Program-made: the position numbers and the translations under genes
Origin: a virus
Virus record (IMG/VR): IMGVR_UViG_3300006080_000002
Coordinates: 1-55,207 of that record
Reading direction: 5' to 3' (one strand)
Length of the DNA: 55,207 nt
Part shown: positions 9,127 to 18,574 of the stretch, piece after piece
Layout: each line of letters starts with the position of its first letter
Numbering within the stretch: position 1 is the first letter of the stretch
Notes under the pieces: model-generated
The model's input: the letters and a program-made list of their open reading frames with translations, nothing else
What the model was told of the DNA's origin: nothing
The model's database searches: none

Positions 9127-10085
9127 TAGTTCACCTTATAGATTTCTGCAATTGTGGAAGAGCCTTGCGTCACATCGGCAGCCGTTTCTGTAACCTTAAA
9201 CCAAGTCATTCGGACTGTGTTGCTTGTATCGTGGTTGATAGACGTTACCGTAATAGCGTCGATACCACCGGAAGCCATTACCGCGTTATTGCAATTGCTT
9301 CCCGGGATAATGTCGACTGTGAAAAACCCGGAACCGCTTGATTTAATAAAATAAGTTCCAGCTCCGGGGTGTCCACCCGGCAAAGTGTCAAGGTCTACGC
9401 TCGTTGCGCTTCCTGACCAAACTAGCGTCTTAGTGCTTGGCGAACCAAGTGGCTTGAACATTGTTGCCAATGCAGGAAGGTTGAGTGGTATTAAATAATA
9501 CTGTTCAACGATTGGTGAAGTGCCTGCAAGAACTTTTGCAAAACCCCACAGCGTTCCCGGTTCGAGTGGTACAGAGGTGACAAACGAACCGTCCACAGTG
9601 CCGTCACTTTTTTGAATGCTGATTGTGTAACCTGCCGGGATCGTGGCTTGTGTGCTCGGAACCCCGTAGGTCATAACTTCGTTCCGTGGAATTGTGTTAT
9701 TCCATGTGGCACGAAGCGAGAATGTTGTTCCGGAGACGCCAATTGTCGAAAGAACACGGTTAAGGAACCGTGTATCATTTTGTTCGTTGGTTCTGGTTTG
9801 AGTTGAGCCTGTGCCTTTTTCTGCGGCATTTAATGCTGCCCGCGCCCCAGCTGCGTCGGTTGCACCAGTACCACCACCCTCGAGACTGATTGGAATTGTT
9901 GTCCAAATATTAGATAACAATGCTTGGAATTGTTGGCTTGTGAAACGGATTGAGCCTTCGGGAAGGTTGGTGTGAGTACCTGCGGCAAACATTACCGCAA
10001 GGGCTTCCATATTGTTCCGGATCTCCTGCATAATTTGCAGGTAATCGCTGTCAACCGTTGGTTTTGAAAAGTTACCGTTAGCCAT
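9126..10085 (-). CDS. Tail fibre / tail tip protein
   Basis: This 319-aa protein starts with ATG at 10085 (MANGNFSKPTVDSDYLQIM), overlapping the upstream stop as TAATG; an earlier in-frame start would lie inside the tail tip gene. An N-terminal helical part (MQEIRNNMEALAVMFAAG) leads to ISLEGGGTGATDAAGARAALNA, a signature of phage fibre shafts next to their attachment domain. The C-terminal half is beta-rich and ends STIAEIYKVN, as in the next fibre gene. Likely a second fibre or adaptor. Confidence 0.8.
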   Translation of the reverse strand: MANGNFSKPTVDSDYLQIMQEIRNNMEALAVMFAAGTHTNLPEGSIRFTSQQFQALLSNIWTTIPISLEGGGTGATDAAGARAALNAAEKGTGSTQTRTNEQNDTRFLNRVLSTIGVSGTTFSLRATWNNTIPRNEVMTYGVPSTQATIPAGYTISIQKSDGTVDGSFVTSVPLEPGTLWGFAKVLAGTSPIVEQYYLIPLNLPALATMFKPLGSPSTKTLVWSGSATSVDLDTLPGGHPGAGTYFIKSSGSGFFTVDIIPGSNCNNAVMASGGIDAITVTSINHDTSNTVRMTWFKVTETAADVTQGSSTIAEIYKVN

Positions 10086-13000
10086 TATACTCCCCTTGCA
10101 CGCCATGAGAACGGTACGCTTTGGCGCACAAAGCCAGAACCGTCAATATACTTGAAAAATTGAACCTTAAAGAACGTCGGATTAGGGACGTCTTGGAAAT
10201 CTGTTGCGACAATGATTGGCTCATTGGAAATAGCGTTAACTGAGATATCAATAACGTCCACAAACGCGGTGTTGAAGTTAACCACAGTGCCATCCACATC
10301 GCTTGCCAAACCCTGTCCCCGGCCTTGGTCGTCCCGCAGTTTAACTTCCAGTGCCAAGCGCACAGCCCGGATGCGAATTAAATCTTGGTCACTGGTGCTG
10401 GTTACAGTTATTCCGACCTTAACGTATCGGAAATTCACACCGATCATTGTTGTTGCGGTTTCCGTAGTAAACGTGACGCCGTCGTCGCTATAGCCCACAG
10501 TGTACGCGATAACCGGGTTCCCTGCCACAATCTCAACCTCGGGCAAGTAGCGAATACGGCTCAGCGTAAACTGCCCTTGGAAGTCTGTAACGTGTTCGAA
10601 TGTTGCCGTTACGTTTGGTGACGGTTGCAAGTAATGATTGTAGCCGTTGTCTAGCTGTTTTTGGCGTACCGTGGTGCCACTGCCCGGCAATGCTGCGTAA
10701 TGCTGCGCCCACGTTGTTGAGTTCTGCACAGGGGCTAAAACCTTAAACGGGCCAGTCCCGGGAATATCGTTTTCAACGACCAGCATATTGCTCACAGTGG
10801 CCTGTGAAAAGTCCAGGTACTGGTCTGCTTGCAATACAAAGTCCGGCGGCTGGTCAACAAGGGCAACGGTTGAAGCATAAGGCCCAATGTTGCCTTGAAC
10901 ATCCACACCGGCAATCCAATAAGTGTACTCGCCCGCTTTAGTTTCGAACAGTGTGGAATACGTTGCGGTGACTTGCCCAACGGTTTCGGCTGTGGCTAAA
11001 TCCGCACCTTTCTTGATTAGGTAATGCGAAATGGCAAAGCTTGTTTCAGCACTAGCCCAATAAATCAAAACGTTGTTATCGATCACCGTTGTGCGAATTG
11101 GGCTAACCGATTTAGGTGCGTCAACATCCAAGTTCGCTACGGTTGCATTCAGAGAATAGTTGCCGCTTGTATCTTTGGCTTTAATCCAAAGCTTTTCCTG
11201 TCCGCTTGGCCGCGTTTCCCAAGTCCAGCGGGTAGCCTGTAACGTCTGGAGAGTGACCCCAGTATCCCAGTCTACGCCGAGACGGATTTCGTAATAATCC
11301 AAATCCAAGTCCGGCACAGGATCCCAACGCATTTCAACTGTAAAAGGGTTTAGGTTTGCGAAGAACCCTGTTACGTCTGCAGGTGGAGCTGTTTTACCAT
11401 AGTTCCGGAAAGTTAGGGTGGCCCAAGGGGAAGCAATCCCAAGCCCGTTGAACGCGCGCACACGGAAATCCCACAGGCCGACTTCAGCATCGTTATATTC
11501 AAAGATAGGCGAGCTAAGGTAATCACTCAGCGGAACAAACGCTGCACCGTCATAGCTGCCTTCTAACGCCCAACGCTGAATGGTTGGCGAGCCATCCCAA
11601 ACCAAACGGATACGGCTGCGAATTGTTTTCTTGTCGTTGGCGATGTACAAGTATTCCGAGCCGGTTAACCCGGTTGGGGCTGTGACCACACTGGGGTCAG
11701 GCAGGTTCAGCGCGGGTGGAACATCAACTTCCAGCGCGTCGCCTTCTTCCCAAGCCCAGACGTCCGGGTGGTCTTCTTCCAAAATAACGTCCGCGCCGCC
11801 TTTAACAAAACTGATTTCCATTTTGGCAATGCGGAAAACACGCTTGTCCCAACCAAGCTGGGGCATGGTAAGCGTTATACGGGAACCTACGCCATAACGC
11901 AGCACACGCCACCCCAGCACGGTTTCTACCTGTATGCCATAGCGCGAGCGCTCCAGGTGCAGTTTCGCCAGCCTGCGGGCCGCTGTGCCGGTTGTGGTAA
12001 AGGGCAACTGTGTATCCGCGTACATGATTGCTTTGTCTTTCTGCACATACGCATCGATCACAATTGGCACGAAATCTACGCTCTGGTAGTTCTGGTTCTT
12101 GTCAAGGTACTGGCCGCGAGCTGCGTTAACAATCGAAGACGTGTCACCCTTTTTGCGAATCTGCAAACCGCCAAGCAAGTCGTCGACAGTAAAGTGCGGA
12201 TTATCGTAAACCACTGAAGCACCGCTGGAATCCATTGTGAACAGGGTGCTGTCCATTGTGATTTGCGTGCTGTCGAATGTTGGTGCTGGTGTTGGGGCAG
12301 GCTCAAACGGTGCGGTGTAAACCCCTGGAACGTAAACCCAGCGCCCTTGGATATATTGCGTATCCGCTGCCCCGGCAATAAGCAGGTTCTTATGAGCTTT
12401 TCGCGGGTCGTCAACGATGGTGATAGTTCCGTTAACGGTGTAACGCTTTTCCGTTTTACCGGGGCCAGCAGACACCAGCTGATCGCAGATATTGGCACCA
12501 GCTTTGAAGCTTTCATCGTCAAAATGCGTTTCACCGAAGCCATACGTGCTGGCCATATAATCCCGGGTCACTAAAGCGTGATTATCAGTCCAACCTGTTA
12601 ACCCGGTACGTGGGTCATAAATGTCCTTTTTGCCGCGAACAATTGCGCGGATGGTGGGCAACCCTTTGAAGAGGTCGGTATCGTATTTCAGCCGCGCATA
12701 AATATACGTCTTACCAAGCAATTTATGATTCGTTGTCCACTTCGGGGCACAGTTGGCAACAGCCACCGGGTCGGCTGCCGTTTGGTTGCCAAGTTGAATT
12801 GAAAACACAACGTTGTTTTTATACTTGTCAATGGTGGTTCCGTTTTCGTAAACCTTTTCATCGTTAAAGTAAATCTGGGGAATTGCTAGGCACGGGTGCG
12901 CGGCCATAACAATAATGAGATGCAGGTATTCGCTATCTGTACCGCTGGCATGAATAAATCGCACGGCACCGCTAGTAAAGCATTCGCCATATATGATACG

Positions 13001-13324
13001 TTGCGGGGCAGCAGCATCGCGGCTCATTACCAAGCGATCTTGGTAATCGTACGGCGGAATATCCGGTAACACCCAATCGCGGAAATGGTCGTAGCCAATG
13101 TTCCACATACCGCCGGTCATAAGGTTGGTAATTTGGTCGCCAATCGACAGGATGTCACTAACAGCTCCACCAACATCGCCCCGGCCAACAGCACGCAGAA
13201 AATCTCCGCTAGAGTCGAAAATATTGTCTACACTATTGCCAATGCTGTCAGCTATTCCGCCAACAACACCACCAAGGGCTCCACCCTTATTCGTAGGGTC
13301 TAAATCACTTAAACCAAAGCCCAT
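10085..13324 (-). CDS. Tail tip (central fibre, J-like) protein with fibronectin-like domains
   Basis: This 1079-aa protein is the largest in the genome. Residues about 1-70 are glycine-rich and hydrophobic (GGALGGVVGGIADSIGN). Residues about 90-540 look like the phage tail hub domain (RLVMSRDAAAPQRIIYGE, YLHLIIVMAAHPC), and residues about 550-800 form tandem fibronectin-III-like repeats (ALEGSYDGAAFVPL, YYEIRLGVDWDTG). A beta-rich tail follows. This is the layout of lambda J-type host specificity proteins. It follows the two tail-assembly genes and precedes the fibres, and probably forms the tail tip and contacts the host. Confidence 0.88.
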   Translation of the reverse strand: MGFGLSDLDPTNKGGALGGVVGGIADSIGNSVDNIFDSSGDFLRAVGRGDVGGAVSDILSIGDQITNLMTGGMWNIGYDHFRDWVLPDIPPYDYQDRLVMSRDAAAPQRIIYGECFTSGAVRFIHASGTDSEYLHLIIVMAAHPCLAIPQIYFNDEKVYENGTTIDKYKNNVVFSIQLGNQTAADPVAVANCAPKWTTNHKLLGKTYIYARLKYDTDLFKGLPTIRAIVRGKKDIYDPRTGLTGWTDNHALVTRDYMASTYGFGETHFDDESFKAGANICDQLVSAGPGKTEKRYTVNGTITIVDDPRKAHKNLLIAGAADTQYIQGRWVYVPGVYTAPFEPAPTPAPTFDSTQITMDSTLFTMDSSGASVVYDNPHFTVDDLLGGLQIRKKGDTSSIVNAARGQYLDKNQNYQSVDFVPIVIDAYVQKDKAIMYADTQLPFTTTGTAARRLAKLHLERSRYGIQVETVLGWRVLRYGVGSRITLTMPQLGWDKRVFRIAKMEISFVKGGADVILEEDHPDVWAWEEGDALEVDVPPALNLPDPSVVTAPTGLTGSEYLYIANDKKTIRSRIRLVWDGSPTIQRWALEGSYDGAAFVPLSDYLSSPIFEYNDAEVGLWDFRVRAFNGLGIASPWATLTFRNYGKTAPPADVTGFFANLNPFTVEMRWDPVPDLDLDYYEIRLGVDWDTGVTLQTLQATRWTWETRPSGQEKLWIKAKDTSGNYSLNATVANLDVDAPKSVSPIRTTVIDNNVLIYWASAETSFAISHYLIKKGADLATAETVGQVTATYSTLFETKAGEYTYWIAGVDVQGNIGPYASTVALVDQPPDFVLQADQYLDFSQATVSNMLVVENDIPGTGPFKVLAPVQNSTTWAQHYAALPGSGTTVRQKQLDNGYNHYLQPSPNVTATFEHVTDFQGQFTLSRIRYLPEVEIVAGNPVIAYTVGYSDDGVTFTTETATTMIGVNFRYVKVGITVTSTSDQDLIRIRAVRLALEVKLRDDQGRGQGLASDVDGTVVNFNTAFVDVIDISVNAISNEPIIVATDFQDVPNPTFFKVQFFKYIDGSGFVRQSVPFSWRARGV

Positions 13325-13327
13325 TTA

Positions 13328-13897
13328 TTAATCCTCGTAGAAAGAAGCGGCTGGCCAGATTACTTGTGCAAAGCCAACCTCAGCCGCGTATTGCATTCCA
13401 AGATCGCCGGGATATTTTGCTTGCTGCTCAGCGTCGGAATAACGCTCTGAACGCACACGAAAAGCCGAATCGGCAGAGCTACCACAGCGAAGCCGCACTT
13501 CGGGCTTTCGGCCATAAGATAAGCTGCTGTCAACCAGTACCCCATCAAAGAACAAGATTCCGCCGCCAATAATATTCCAGTCTTCGTCGTGTGGTAAAAG
13601 GTACACACGCGCCGGGCTGTTAATGTAGTCGGCATTGGCAAACGCAGTCATAACCGCAGGGTCAACTGCAACGACACCAACCTCCAGGCTAAGCCCCTTT
13701 GAACGGGCTTCCTCACCTATAGCACCAAGCGAAGATAAGGAGCCATAGGTGTATGTTTCGCCGTTAAATTCAAAGTTGCTTTGGCCGCTGCTTAGGCGCA
13801 AAGATAAGCCCGGAAGGTCTATGGCAACCGCGATAATCCATCGCTTATAGGCTCGCTGCAATGCGGCAATGGTTGCGTTATCCAATGGGCGCAGCAT
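13328..13897 (-). CDS. Tail assembly / tail tip protein (DUF2163-like)
   Basis: The 189-aa product starts with ATG at 13897, with GAGGT at good spacing. The start overlaps the upstream stop as TGATG, and a GTG codon lies just before. Segments LSLRLSSGQSNFEFNGETYTYGSL and a C-terminal KYPGDLGMQYA resemble proteins found between tape measure and J-like genes in siphophages (DUF2163/BR0599 group). Likely part of the tail tip complex. The family is by resemblance. Confidence 0.65.
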   Translation of the reverse strand: MLRPLDNATIAALQRAYKRWIIAVAIDLPGLSLRLSSGQSNFEFNGETYTYGSLSSLGAIGEEARSKGLSLEVGVVAVDPAVMTAFANADYINSPARVYLLPHDEDWNIIGGGILFFDGVLVDSSLSYGRKPEVRLRCGSSADSAFRVRSERYSDAEQQAKYPGDLGMQYAAEVGFAQVIWPAASFYED

Positions 13898-14496
13898 CAC
13901 AACACCTCGCGCGCTTTAAGCGTCAACGAAACAACAACCGGAGCGGAAACACCAAACTCCGGGCTTGTGACCTCAACCGAACGCATATAACAACATGGTT
14001 TAACCACAATCACGCTCTGGCCGTCGACCGGGGATTTGCGAATCGGTGGTTCGAATTTCAACAATGCTGCCCCGCCGCTGTCTGAACTAATTACCTCAGT
14101 AATCGTTTTTAGTTCTTGGTTGACTTCGATATAGTCGCCGGGGTAGAAAAGTGTTGGTTGGTTGGCGTTCCATCCTCGGGTGTGTAACTGATTCCCCTTT
14201 TGCCCGGCACCGTCCACAACCCCGTTACCGCTCATTGTACCCATAGGATCCCAATCTGGCGGGGTGATTTTGAAAGTGTTTTTAGGCCCGTGAAGGGATA
14301 ACGCTTTGGCTTTCAGGATGCGTGCCGGTAAGCCGTCGCGGTCTGTCCAACGGAACGAAGCTGCCCAGTATGAACCGGGCAGCTCGTCAAACGACTGCAC
14401 ATTACTCAGCGAACTTTCGTGGCCAATGATATTAAACACCAGTTTGAAAGCGTAAGCATCCGGTTTCTCGTTGTCGAAATCGAACTCAATTGTCAT
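13897..14496 (-). CDS. Tail tip-associated protein (distal tail position)
   Basis: This 199-aa protein is located directly after the tape measure gene (4-base ATGA-type overlap), the place of the distal tail protein in siphophages. It contains SYWAASFRWTDRDGL and FYPGDYIEVNQELKTITEV, a beta-barrel-like pattern. I cannot name a family from sequence alone. It probably joins tail tube and tip. Confidence 0.65.
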   Translation of the reverse strand: MTIEFDFDNEKPDAYAFKLVFNIIGHESSLSNVQSFDELPGSYWAASFRWTDRDGLPARILKAKALSLHGPKNTFKITPPDWDPMGTMSGNGVVDGAGQKGNQLHTRGWNANQPTLFYPGDYIEVNQELKTITEVISSDSGGAALLKFEPPIRKSPVDGQSVIVVKPCCYMRSVEVTSPEFGVSAPVVVSLTLKAREVL

Positions 14497-16514
14497 ATGG
14501 CTGGCCTGCGCTGCCCATTACGGGCACTTTGTAACATCATTTGTTGTAACATTGGCATCATACTCATTAGCTCTTGGCGAACAGCCCCTTGCACACCCAG
14601 ACCGATACTAAAGTAGTTTGTCATTGCTGGTTCTTTTGCAGCGGCTTGTTCCAGGAGCTTTGCGGTGTCCTTACGACTGGTAACGTTGGCCGGGCCACTT
14701 ACCAGCTCTGGGCCAACTTCGCCCACCATACCATATTTACCAGCAGGGATAAAGCCGCCATTATCGTATGCACCTGCGTATTCCTGTTCATTAATTTGCG
14801 CAATCTGCACAGCCGCTAAAGCGCTAGTTGTGCCGATGGCGATAGGTTTCAGCGCGGTTGGGATCTGTGGATCTGCTAACACGTTGAGAACCGCCATAGC
14901 GGCACTGATACCGGCTTGCGCGCTTGCAAGAATTTTGTAATTCTCGAATTGCTCTTTGCCGCCAGCTTGCGCAATGCTGGCCAGTTGCCCAGCAATGTCT
15001 GCGGCATAGCCAAGCTGTTGTGATTGCAACTGGCGTTTCTTGGCTGCCGCCTTTTCTTCTGCGGCCAGAACTCGAGCAATCTTGGCTTCCTCATCCTCAG
15101 CCTCTGCAGCAATGATTGCGAGTACGTCTTCTTTGTTCGTTAAGCGGGCCTGACGTTTGGCTTCGAATGCTTCGCGTGCTTTATCGGCGGCTGCAAATTG
15201 TGCATCGGCTTCGGAAATGGTAGCTTCGCGCTCATCAAGGATTGCTATAATGCTCTGGCGGCGGGCGTCGGTTATACTTGCGATATTACGCTCGGCTTCC
15301 GAAAAGATATCGCCAGTCATTGCGCTGGATAATTTTTCCAGTGCTGCGATTTCTTTGTCTACGTTGATCTCGCCATCTTCAAACGGGTTGATGGCAATGC
15401 GCAACGCTTTCCCGTAAACCTTGGCTTTCTCGACAAGCTCAGCTAAGCGGACACCCAGGACTTTACCGAAGGCCGTTCCGTACTCATCACCGTAGTCGAC
15501 AAGAGAAGCAACTTCAACAGCCATGAGCTGAATAATTGCACGAATGTTCTCTGGCATATTGCGGAATGCTTCACCAATGTGGTCAACTGCTTTTTCCGCA
15601 GCAGGCCCGTATTCGCCAAAATTATCAAAGAAGAATTGGCTAAGGTCGTTGAGCATTTCCACAACGTCTGACGTAAAGCCGTCGAACTTGACTGTTACTC
15701 CGTCAATGTAACCTTCAAGCTGGCCAGAGGCCACCAAACCGTTTAATTCTTCAAGGACACTGATAACTTCGCGAACGCCACCAGTAATGGCATCGCCTGC
15801 ACCGCGCTTGCTAATGTTTAACCACAGTTTGTTCCACTCGTCGCCAAGGTTGGACATTGCACCGTCTAAGGTTTCCATCCTGCGGGTCATTGCGCCGTCG
15901 AAGTTAACCTCACCAAGCCTTGTGAGGTATTCTTCAATCGCACCAGCTTCAAAGGCGACCTTTTCTTTAACGCCCTTGAATGTAAACTCAACTTCTTCAC
16001 CCTGCTTGCTGGCTCGAATACCGAATTCTTTTAAGCGCTCAAATTCACCAGTCGCAGCATCCGCAACCGCTTCAATTAACTGGTCGAGGCTTTTACCCAT
16101 AGCGGAAGCCGTGTCGCCGTAGGATTCAAGCGCACGCTGGGAAGGTGTTAAACCAAGGTTTTGCAGTTTGGTGAAGGCTGTGGTAACTTGTCCAAGATCG
16201 TACGGTGTGCGGGTAGCGAAATCTTGGATTGCTTCAAAAGCATCCGTTGCCCGTGTCGCGTTACCTGTTGCGGTGATTAGCTGCGCGTTAAGGATATCGA
16301 ATTCACGGGTAACATTGGTGAGCTTTGTAAGTGAGCTAACAACCAGCGCGGCAGCAGCCGCAGGCCCGGCAAAGCGTTTAAACGCAGCGGTAAGGCCGTC
16401 CGTTGCCCGTTCTGTCTTGCGGCCCTGCTTTTCCAAACCGTCGAGGCGCTTATCAGCTGTAAGCGCCTCTAACGAGTCAATGCGAATCTGGAGTTTAGCT
16501 AAATCTTCAGCCAT
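14493..16514 (-). CDS. Tape measure protein
   Basis: This 673-aa tail-length ruler is largely helical. The region of about residues 70-175 matches the tape measure N-terminal domain style (FDILNAQLITATGNATRATDAF, FATRTPYDLGQVTTAFTKL). A long coiled coil spans roughly 400-500 (AAEEKAAAKKRQLQSQQ). Near the C-terminus a glycine-rich segment, GGFIPAGKYGMVGEVGPELV, is typical of tape measure ends. At this length it predicts a tail of about 100 nm (rule of thumb 1.5 Å per residue). It follows the frameshifted chaperones. Confidence 0.92.
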   Translation of the reverse strand: MAEDLAKLQIRIDSLEALTADKRLDGLEKQGRKTERATDGLTAAFKRFAGPAAAAALVVSSLTKLTNVTREFDILNAQLITATGNATRATDAFEAIQDFATRTPYDLGQVTTAFTKLQNLGLTPSQRALESYGDTASAMGKSLDQLIEAVADAATGEFERLKEFGIRASKQGEEVEFTFKGVKEKVAFEAGAIEEYLTRLGEVNFDGAMTRRMETLDGAMSNLGDEWNKLWLNISKRGAGDAITGGVREVISVLEELNGLVASGQLEGYIDGVTVKFDGFTSDVVEMLNDLSQFFFDNFGEYGPAAEKAVDHIGEAFRNMPENIRAIIQLMAVEVASLVDYGDEYGTAFGKVLGVRLAELVEKAKVYGKALRIAINPFEDGEINVDKEIAALEKLSSAMTGDIFSEAERNIASITDARRQSIIAILDEREATISEADAQFAAADKAREAFEAKRQARLTNKEDVLAIIAAEAEDEEAKIARVLAAEEKAAAKKRQLQSQQLGYAADIAGQLASIAQAGGKEQFENYKILASAQAGISAAMAVLNVLADPQIPTALKPIAIGTTSALAAVQIAQINEQEYAGAYDNGGFIPAGKYGMVGEVGPELVSGPANVTSRKDTAKLLEQAAAKEPAMTNYFSIGLGVQGAVRQELMSMMPMLQQMMLQSARNGQRRPAI

Positions 16515-17192
16515 TGGTCACCGCCCGTGTGATACGTTCCATTTGCATAAGCGCAGCCGCTTCAAATGGTTCCAGCTCAATCTTCATAAGCTCAGACCAA
16601 TTACGGAGCTCAGTGAATGTGAGCGGTACACCGCTCGCAGATAGGACGGAGTACCATTTTAAAAAGTGTTCAAACTCTTCTGGGCAAGAGCCATGCTGTG
16701 CAAGCTCCGCAGGCTTCCGGCCTAACTGCTTTTCAACCTGTAGCAGGTGTTCACGCCTTGTTAGTTCGGAGCCCTTGGGGCAGGTGTCGAGCTCTACTTC
16801 TCTGCGGAACCATCCGTAGAACTCGTTGACTTTTTTGCGTAGAAGTAAGTTTTACTCGCCGCAAGTTGGTTCACCATATCCTCAATTTGCGGTGCCTTAG
16901 TAAGGAACTCCACAACATTTTCCAGCGTGCATTCTTTATCGAATGACCAATCTGCAATCAGTGAAGCAATAAGCTCGCTCTGAAGACGGGTTGCAGTCGC
17001 AGCACGCTCAGCCGGGTCTTCGATTTGGCTAATCTGAAGGATAGCCCGCTTTGCCCGGTTATCGGCAATACGAAATGCGTCGCTCTGCATACTGCGCACA
17101 TGAAGCCAATGCTCTGTTGGCGAACCATCGGCTGCAAACAACGGAACCCGCTTGCCTTCGTTAGCTGTGTCTCGTGTGAAAAACTCTTCCAT
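16507..17192 (-). CDS. Tail assembly chaperone, long form made by -1 frameshift (GT-like)
   Basis: The zero-frame product stops at 16794. At 16836-16830 the mRNA has the slippery heptamer A AAA AAG in the correct phase (GCA AAA AAG). Slipping back one base opens a frame to a TGA at 16509-16507, adding 107 residues after residue 121 for about 228 aa. The added part begins VNEFYGWFRREVELD and is well formed and stop-free. The stop overlaps the tape measure start (16514). This matches lambda G/GT logic, where the long form recruits the tape measure protein for tail tube assembly. The frameshift itself is inferred. Confidence 0.85.
16794..17192 (-). CDS. Tail assembly chaperone, short form (G-like)
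   Basis: This is the 132-aa zero-frame product, ending in KKSTSSTDGSAEK. It is acidic and helical, lies between the tail tube gene and the tape measure gene, and shares its first 121 residues with the frameshifted form. Its role by position is to keep the tape measure protein soluble and spread tube subunits during assembly; it is normally absent from mature virions. Confidence 0.85.
   Translation of the reverse strand: MEEFFTRDTANEGKRVPLFAADGSPTEHWLHVRSMQSDAFRIADNRAKRAILQISQIEDPAERAATATRLQSELIASLIADWSFDKECTLENVVEFLTKAPQIEDMVNQLAASKTYFYAKKSTSSTDGSAEK
16830..16836 (-). other. -1 frameshift slippery heptamer AAAAAAG
   Basis: A AAA AAG lies in the zero frame 36 bases before the short-form stop. 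It is among the most efficient known bacterial -1 slip sites because both tRNAs can re-pair in the -1 frame. No clear stimulatory hairpin is obvious by eye downstream. Confidence 0.85.
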
Positions 17193-17194
17193 TT

Positions 17195-18145
17195 TTACAT
17201 TCCGTAATCGATTGCAATGTTTGTTTCCAGCGTTGCGTCCAGGAGTGCCTGGATTGGCATTGCCAGCGTAATTGAACCTTCACCGCTAACGTCAGGCGGA
17301 GCGGCTGTGTAAACCAGACGCGGAACAACAACGTTATATTGGTTGCCATCCGGGTCGTTGAGCCCAATTTCCAGCGCGCTTTCGTCTTCGTCCAGGAACT
17401 TCTGCAGAAGCTTGGTATCTTCGAAATATGCTGTAACCTGTCCAGTGAGCAGTGAACGGCCAACTTCAGGATCAATACTGTTCTTGCTGCCAATAACAAA
17501 GCGAGGGCCAATGCCGTTCTGCAGGTTGAGGTTAATTTCAGTAACCACACCAATCGCCGTGGCCGCACCGCCGATACCTTCTTTCAATACACTGGTGAAG
17601 GAATCCATTGGGCGGGTCGTTGTTGGTGCCGCGTAGGTTGGCGTGCCAAGGCCAGTGAGGTCTGCCGCCAATTCCATGCTCTGCCCTACAACGCTGAAAA
17701 CACAAGTAGTGATTGCGTTTGCGGCAATGCGAAGCTGCATACTGTTGATTTCAACACCACGGAAAATCTGGTAAGGCTTGTCCGTGATGTCGGCAAAGTG
17801 ACGGATAACTGTGAACGAGTGGCGTGTTGAGCCTGCCTTAATTTGTGCGCGCCCGGTTACTGGTGCGTTAGCAACAGGGGCAGCAGCAAACAAGGCTCCC
17901 GCAATCAGCTTGTCGAATGTGCCGTAGCTAAGTTCACCGCTGATATCGCCGCCAACTTGGTTCGCACCCATACGAAAATCACTGACCATACGGTCGCTTC
18001 GGATTTCGGCAGGCTGGAGGCTGTCTTTGTTAAGCGCAAGGGTTGTCCCGGTATTGCGCAGCAAGTGCAGTTCCGGGTTATTTGGGGTTGTTCCGCGCAC
18101 TGTCTCTTCGACAATGTACAGACTGTGACGGCTACCGTTTGCCAT
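17195..18145 (-). CDS. Major tail tube protein
   Basis: This 316-aa tube subunit begins SRHSLYIVEETVRGTTPNNPEL and continues RSDRMVSDFRMGANQVGGDISGELSYGTFDKLI, a pattern of the phage tail tube family found in long-tailed phages (Phage_tube_2 type). The size includes an extra C-terminal domain. It has a strong ribosome site (AAGGAGCG) and lies between the tail terminator-like gene and the chaperones. It should be one of the two most abundant virion proteins. Confidence 0.87.
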   Translation of the reverse strand: MANGSRHSLYIVEETVRGTTPNNPELHLLRNTGTTLALNKDSLQPAEIRSDRMVSDFRMGANQVGGDISGELSYGTFDKLIAGALFAAAPVANAPVTGRAQIKAGSTRHSFTVIRHFADITDKPYQIFRGVEINSMQLRIAANAITTCVFSVVGQSMELAADLTGLGTPTYAAPTTTRPMDSFTSVLKEGIGGAATAIGVVTEINLNLQNGIGPRFVIGSKNSIDPEVGRSLLTGQVTAYFEDTKLLQKFLDEDESALEIGLNDPDGNQYNVVVPRLVYTAAPPDVSGEGSITLAMPIQALLDATLETNIAIDYGM

Positions 18146-18157
18146 GATAAACGCTCC

Positions 18158-18574
18158 TTAATTGCGTGTCGTTCTTGAGTAGTAATAAAGCGAAACCGTG
18201 GCCCGGTTATATGAATCAACTGGCTTTGTTGGGCCGAGCGATGTGCGCGAAATGCTTACCGTTTGGGCATTATAGGTTAGGGCGTGCCCTGCGGTAAAGT
18301 GCGACAAAATTGTGTCTGCAAGGTCTAAAACCGGGCCTTCCATTTCGGATAACGGGTTGTTAATATTTATCTGGATAATGCCCGGATGGTTGTCTTCGCC
18401 CTTGTCACCTAACGTGACCGGGTTGCTTTCACCTCGCAGGTTATACAGGCTGCACCATACCCCGGTTTTATCGGCATCAGTCAACGGGTTTCCGCTGTAT
18501 TCAAGAGGCACCGAACCCAGAAACGCCAACATGGTGTTGATAATATTTAATTCGATATCTTTATATGCGCTCAT
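18158..18574 (-). CDS. Tail terminator-like protein
   Basis: The 138-aa product starts MSAYKDIELNIINTMLAFLG and is located immediately before the tail tube gene. Size, position and the HPGIIQININNPL / RTSLGPTKPVDSYNRATVSLYYYSR pattern fit proteins that cap the tail tube and join it to the neck (DUF4128-like). It overlaps the preceding gene by ATGA. Confidence 0.68.
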   Translation of the reverse strand: MSAYKDIELNIINTMLAFLGSVPLEYSGNPLTDADKTGVWCSLYNLRGESNPVTLGDKGEDNHPGIIQININNPLSEMEGPVLDLADTILSHFTAGHALTYNAQTVSISRTSLGPTKPVDSYNRATVSLYYYSRTTRN

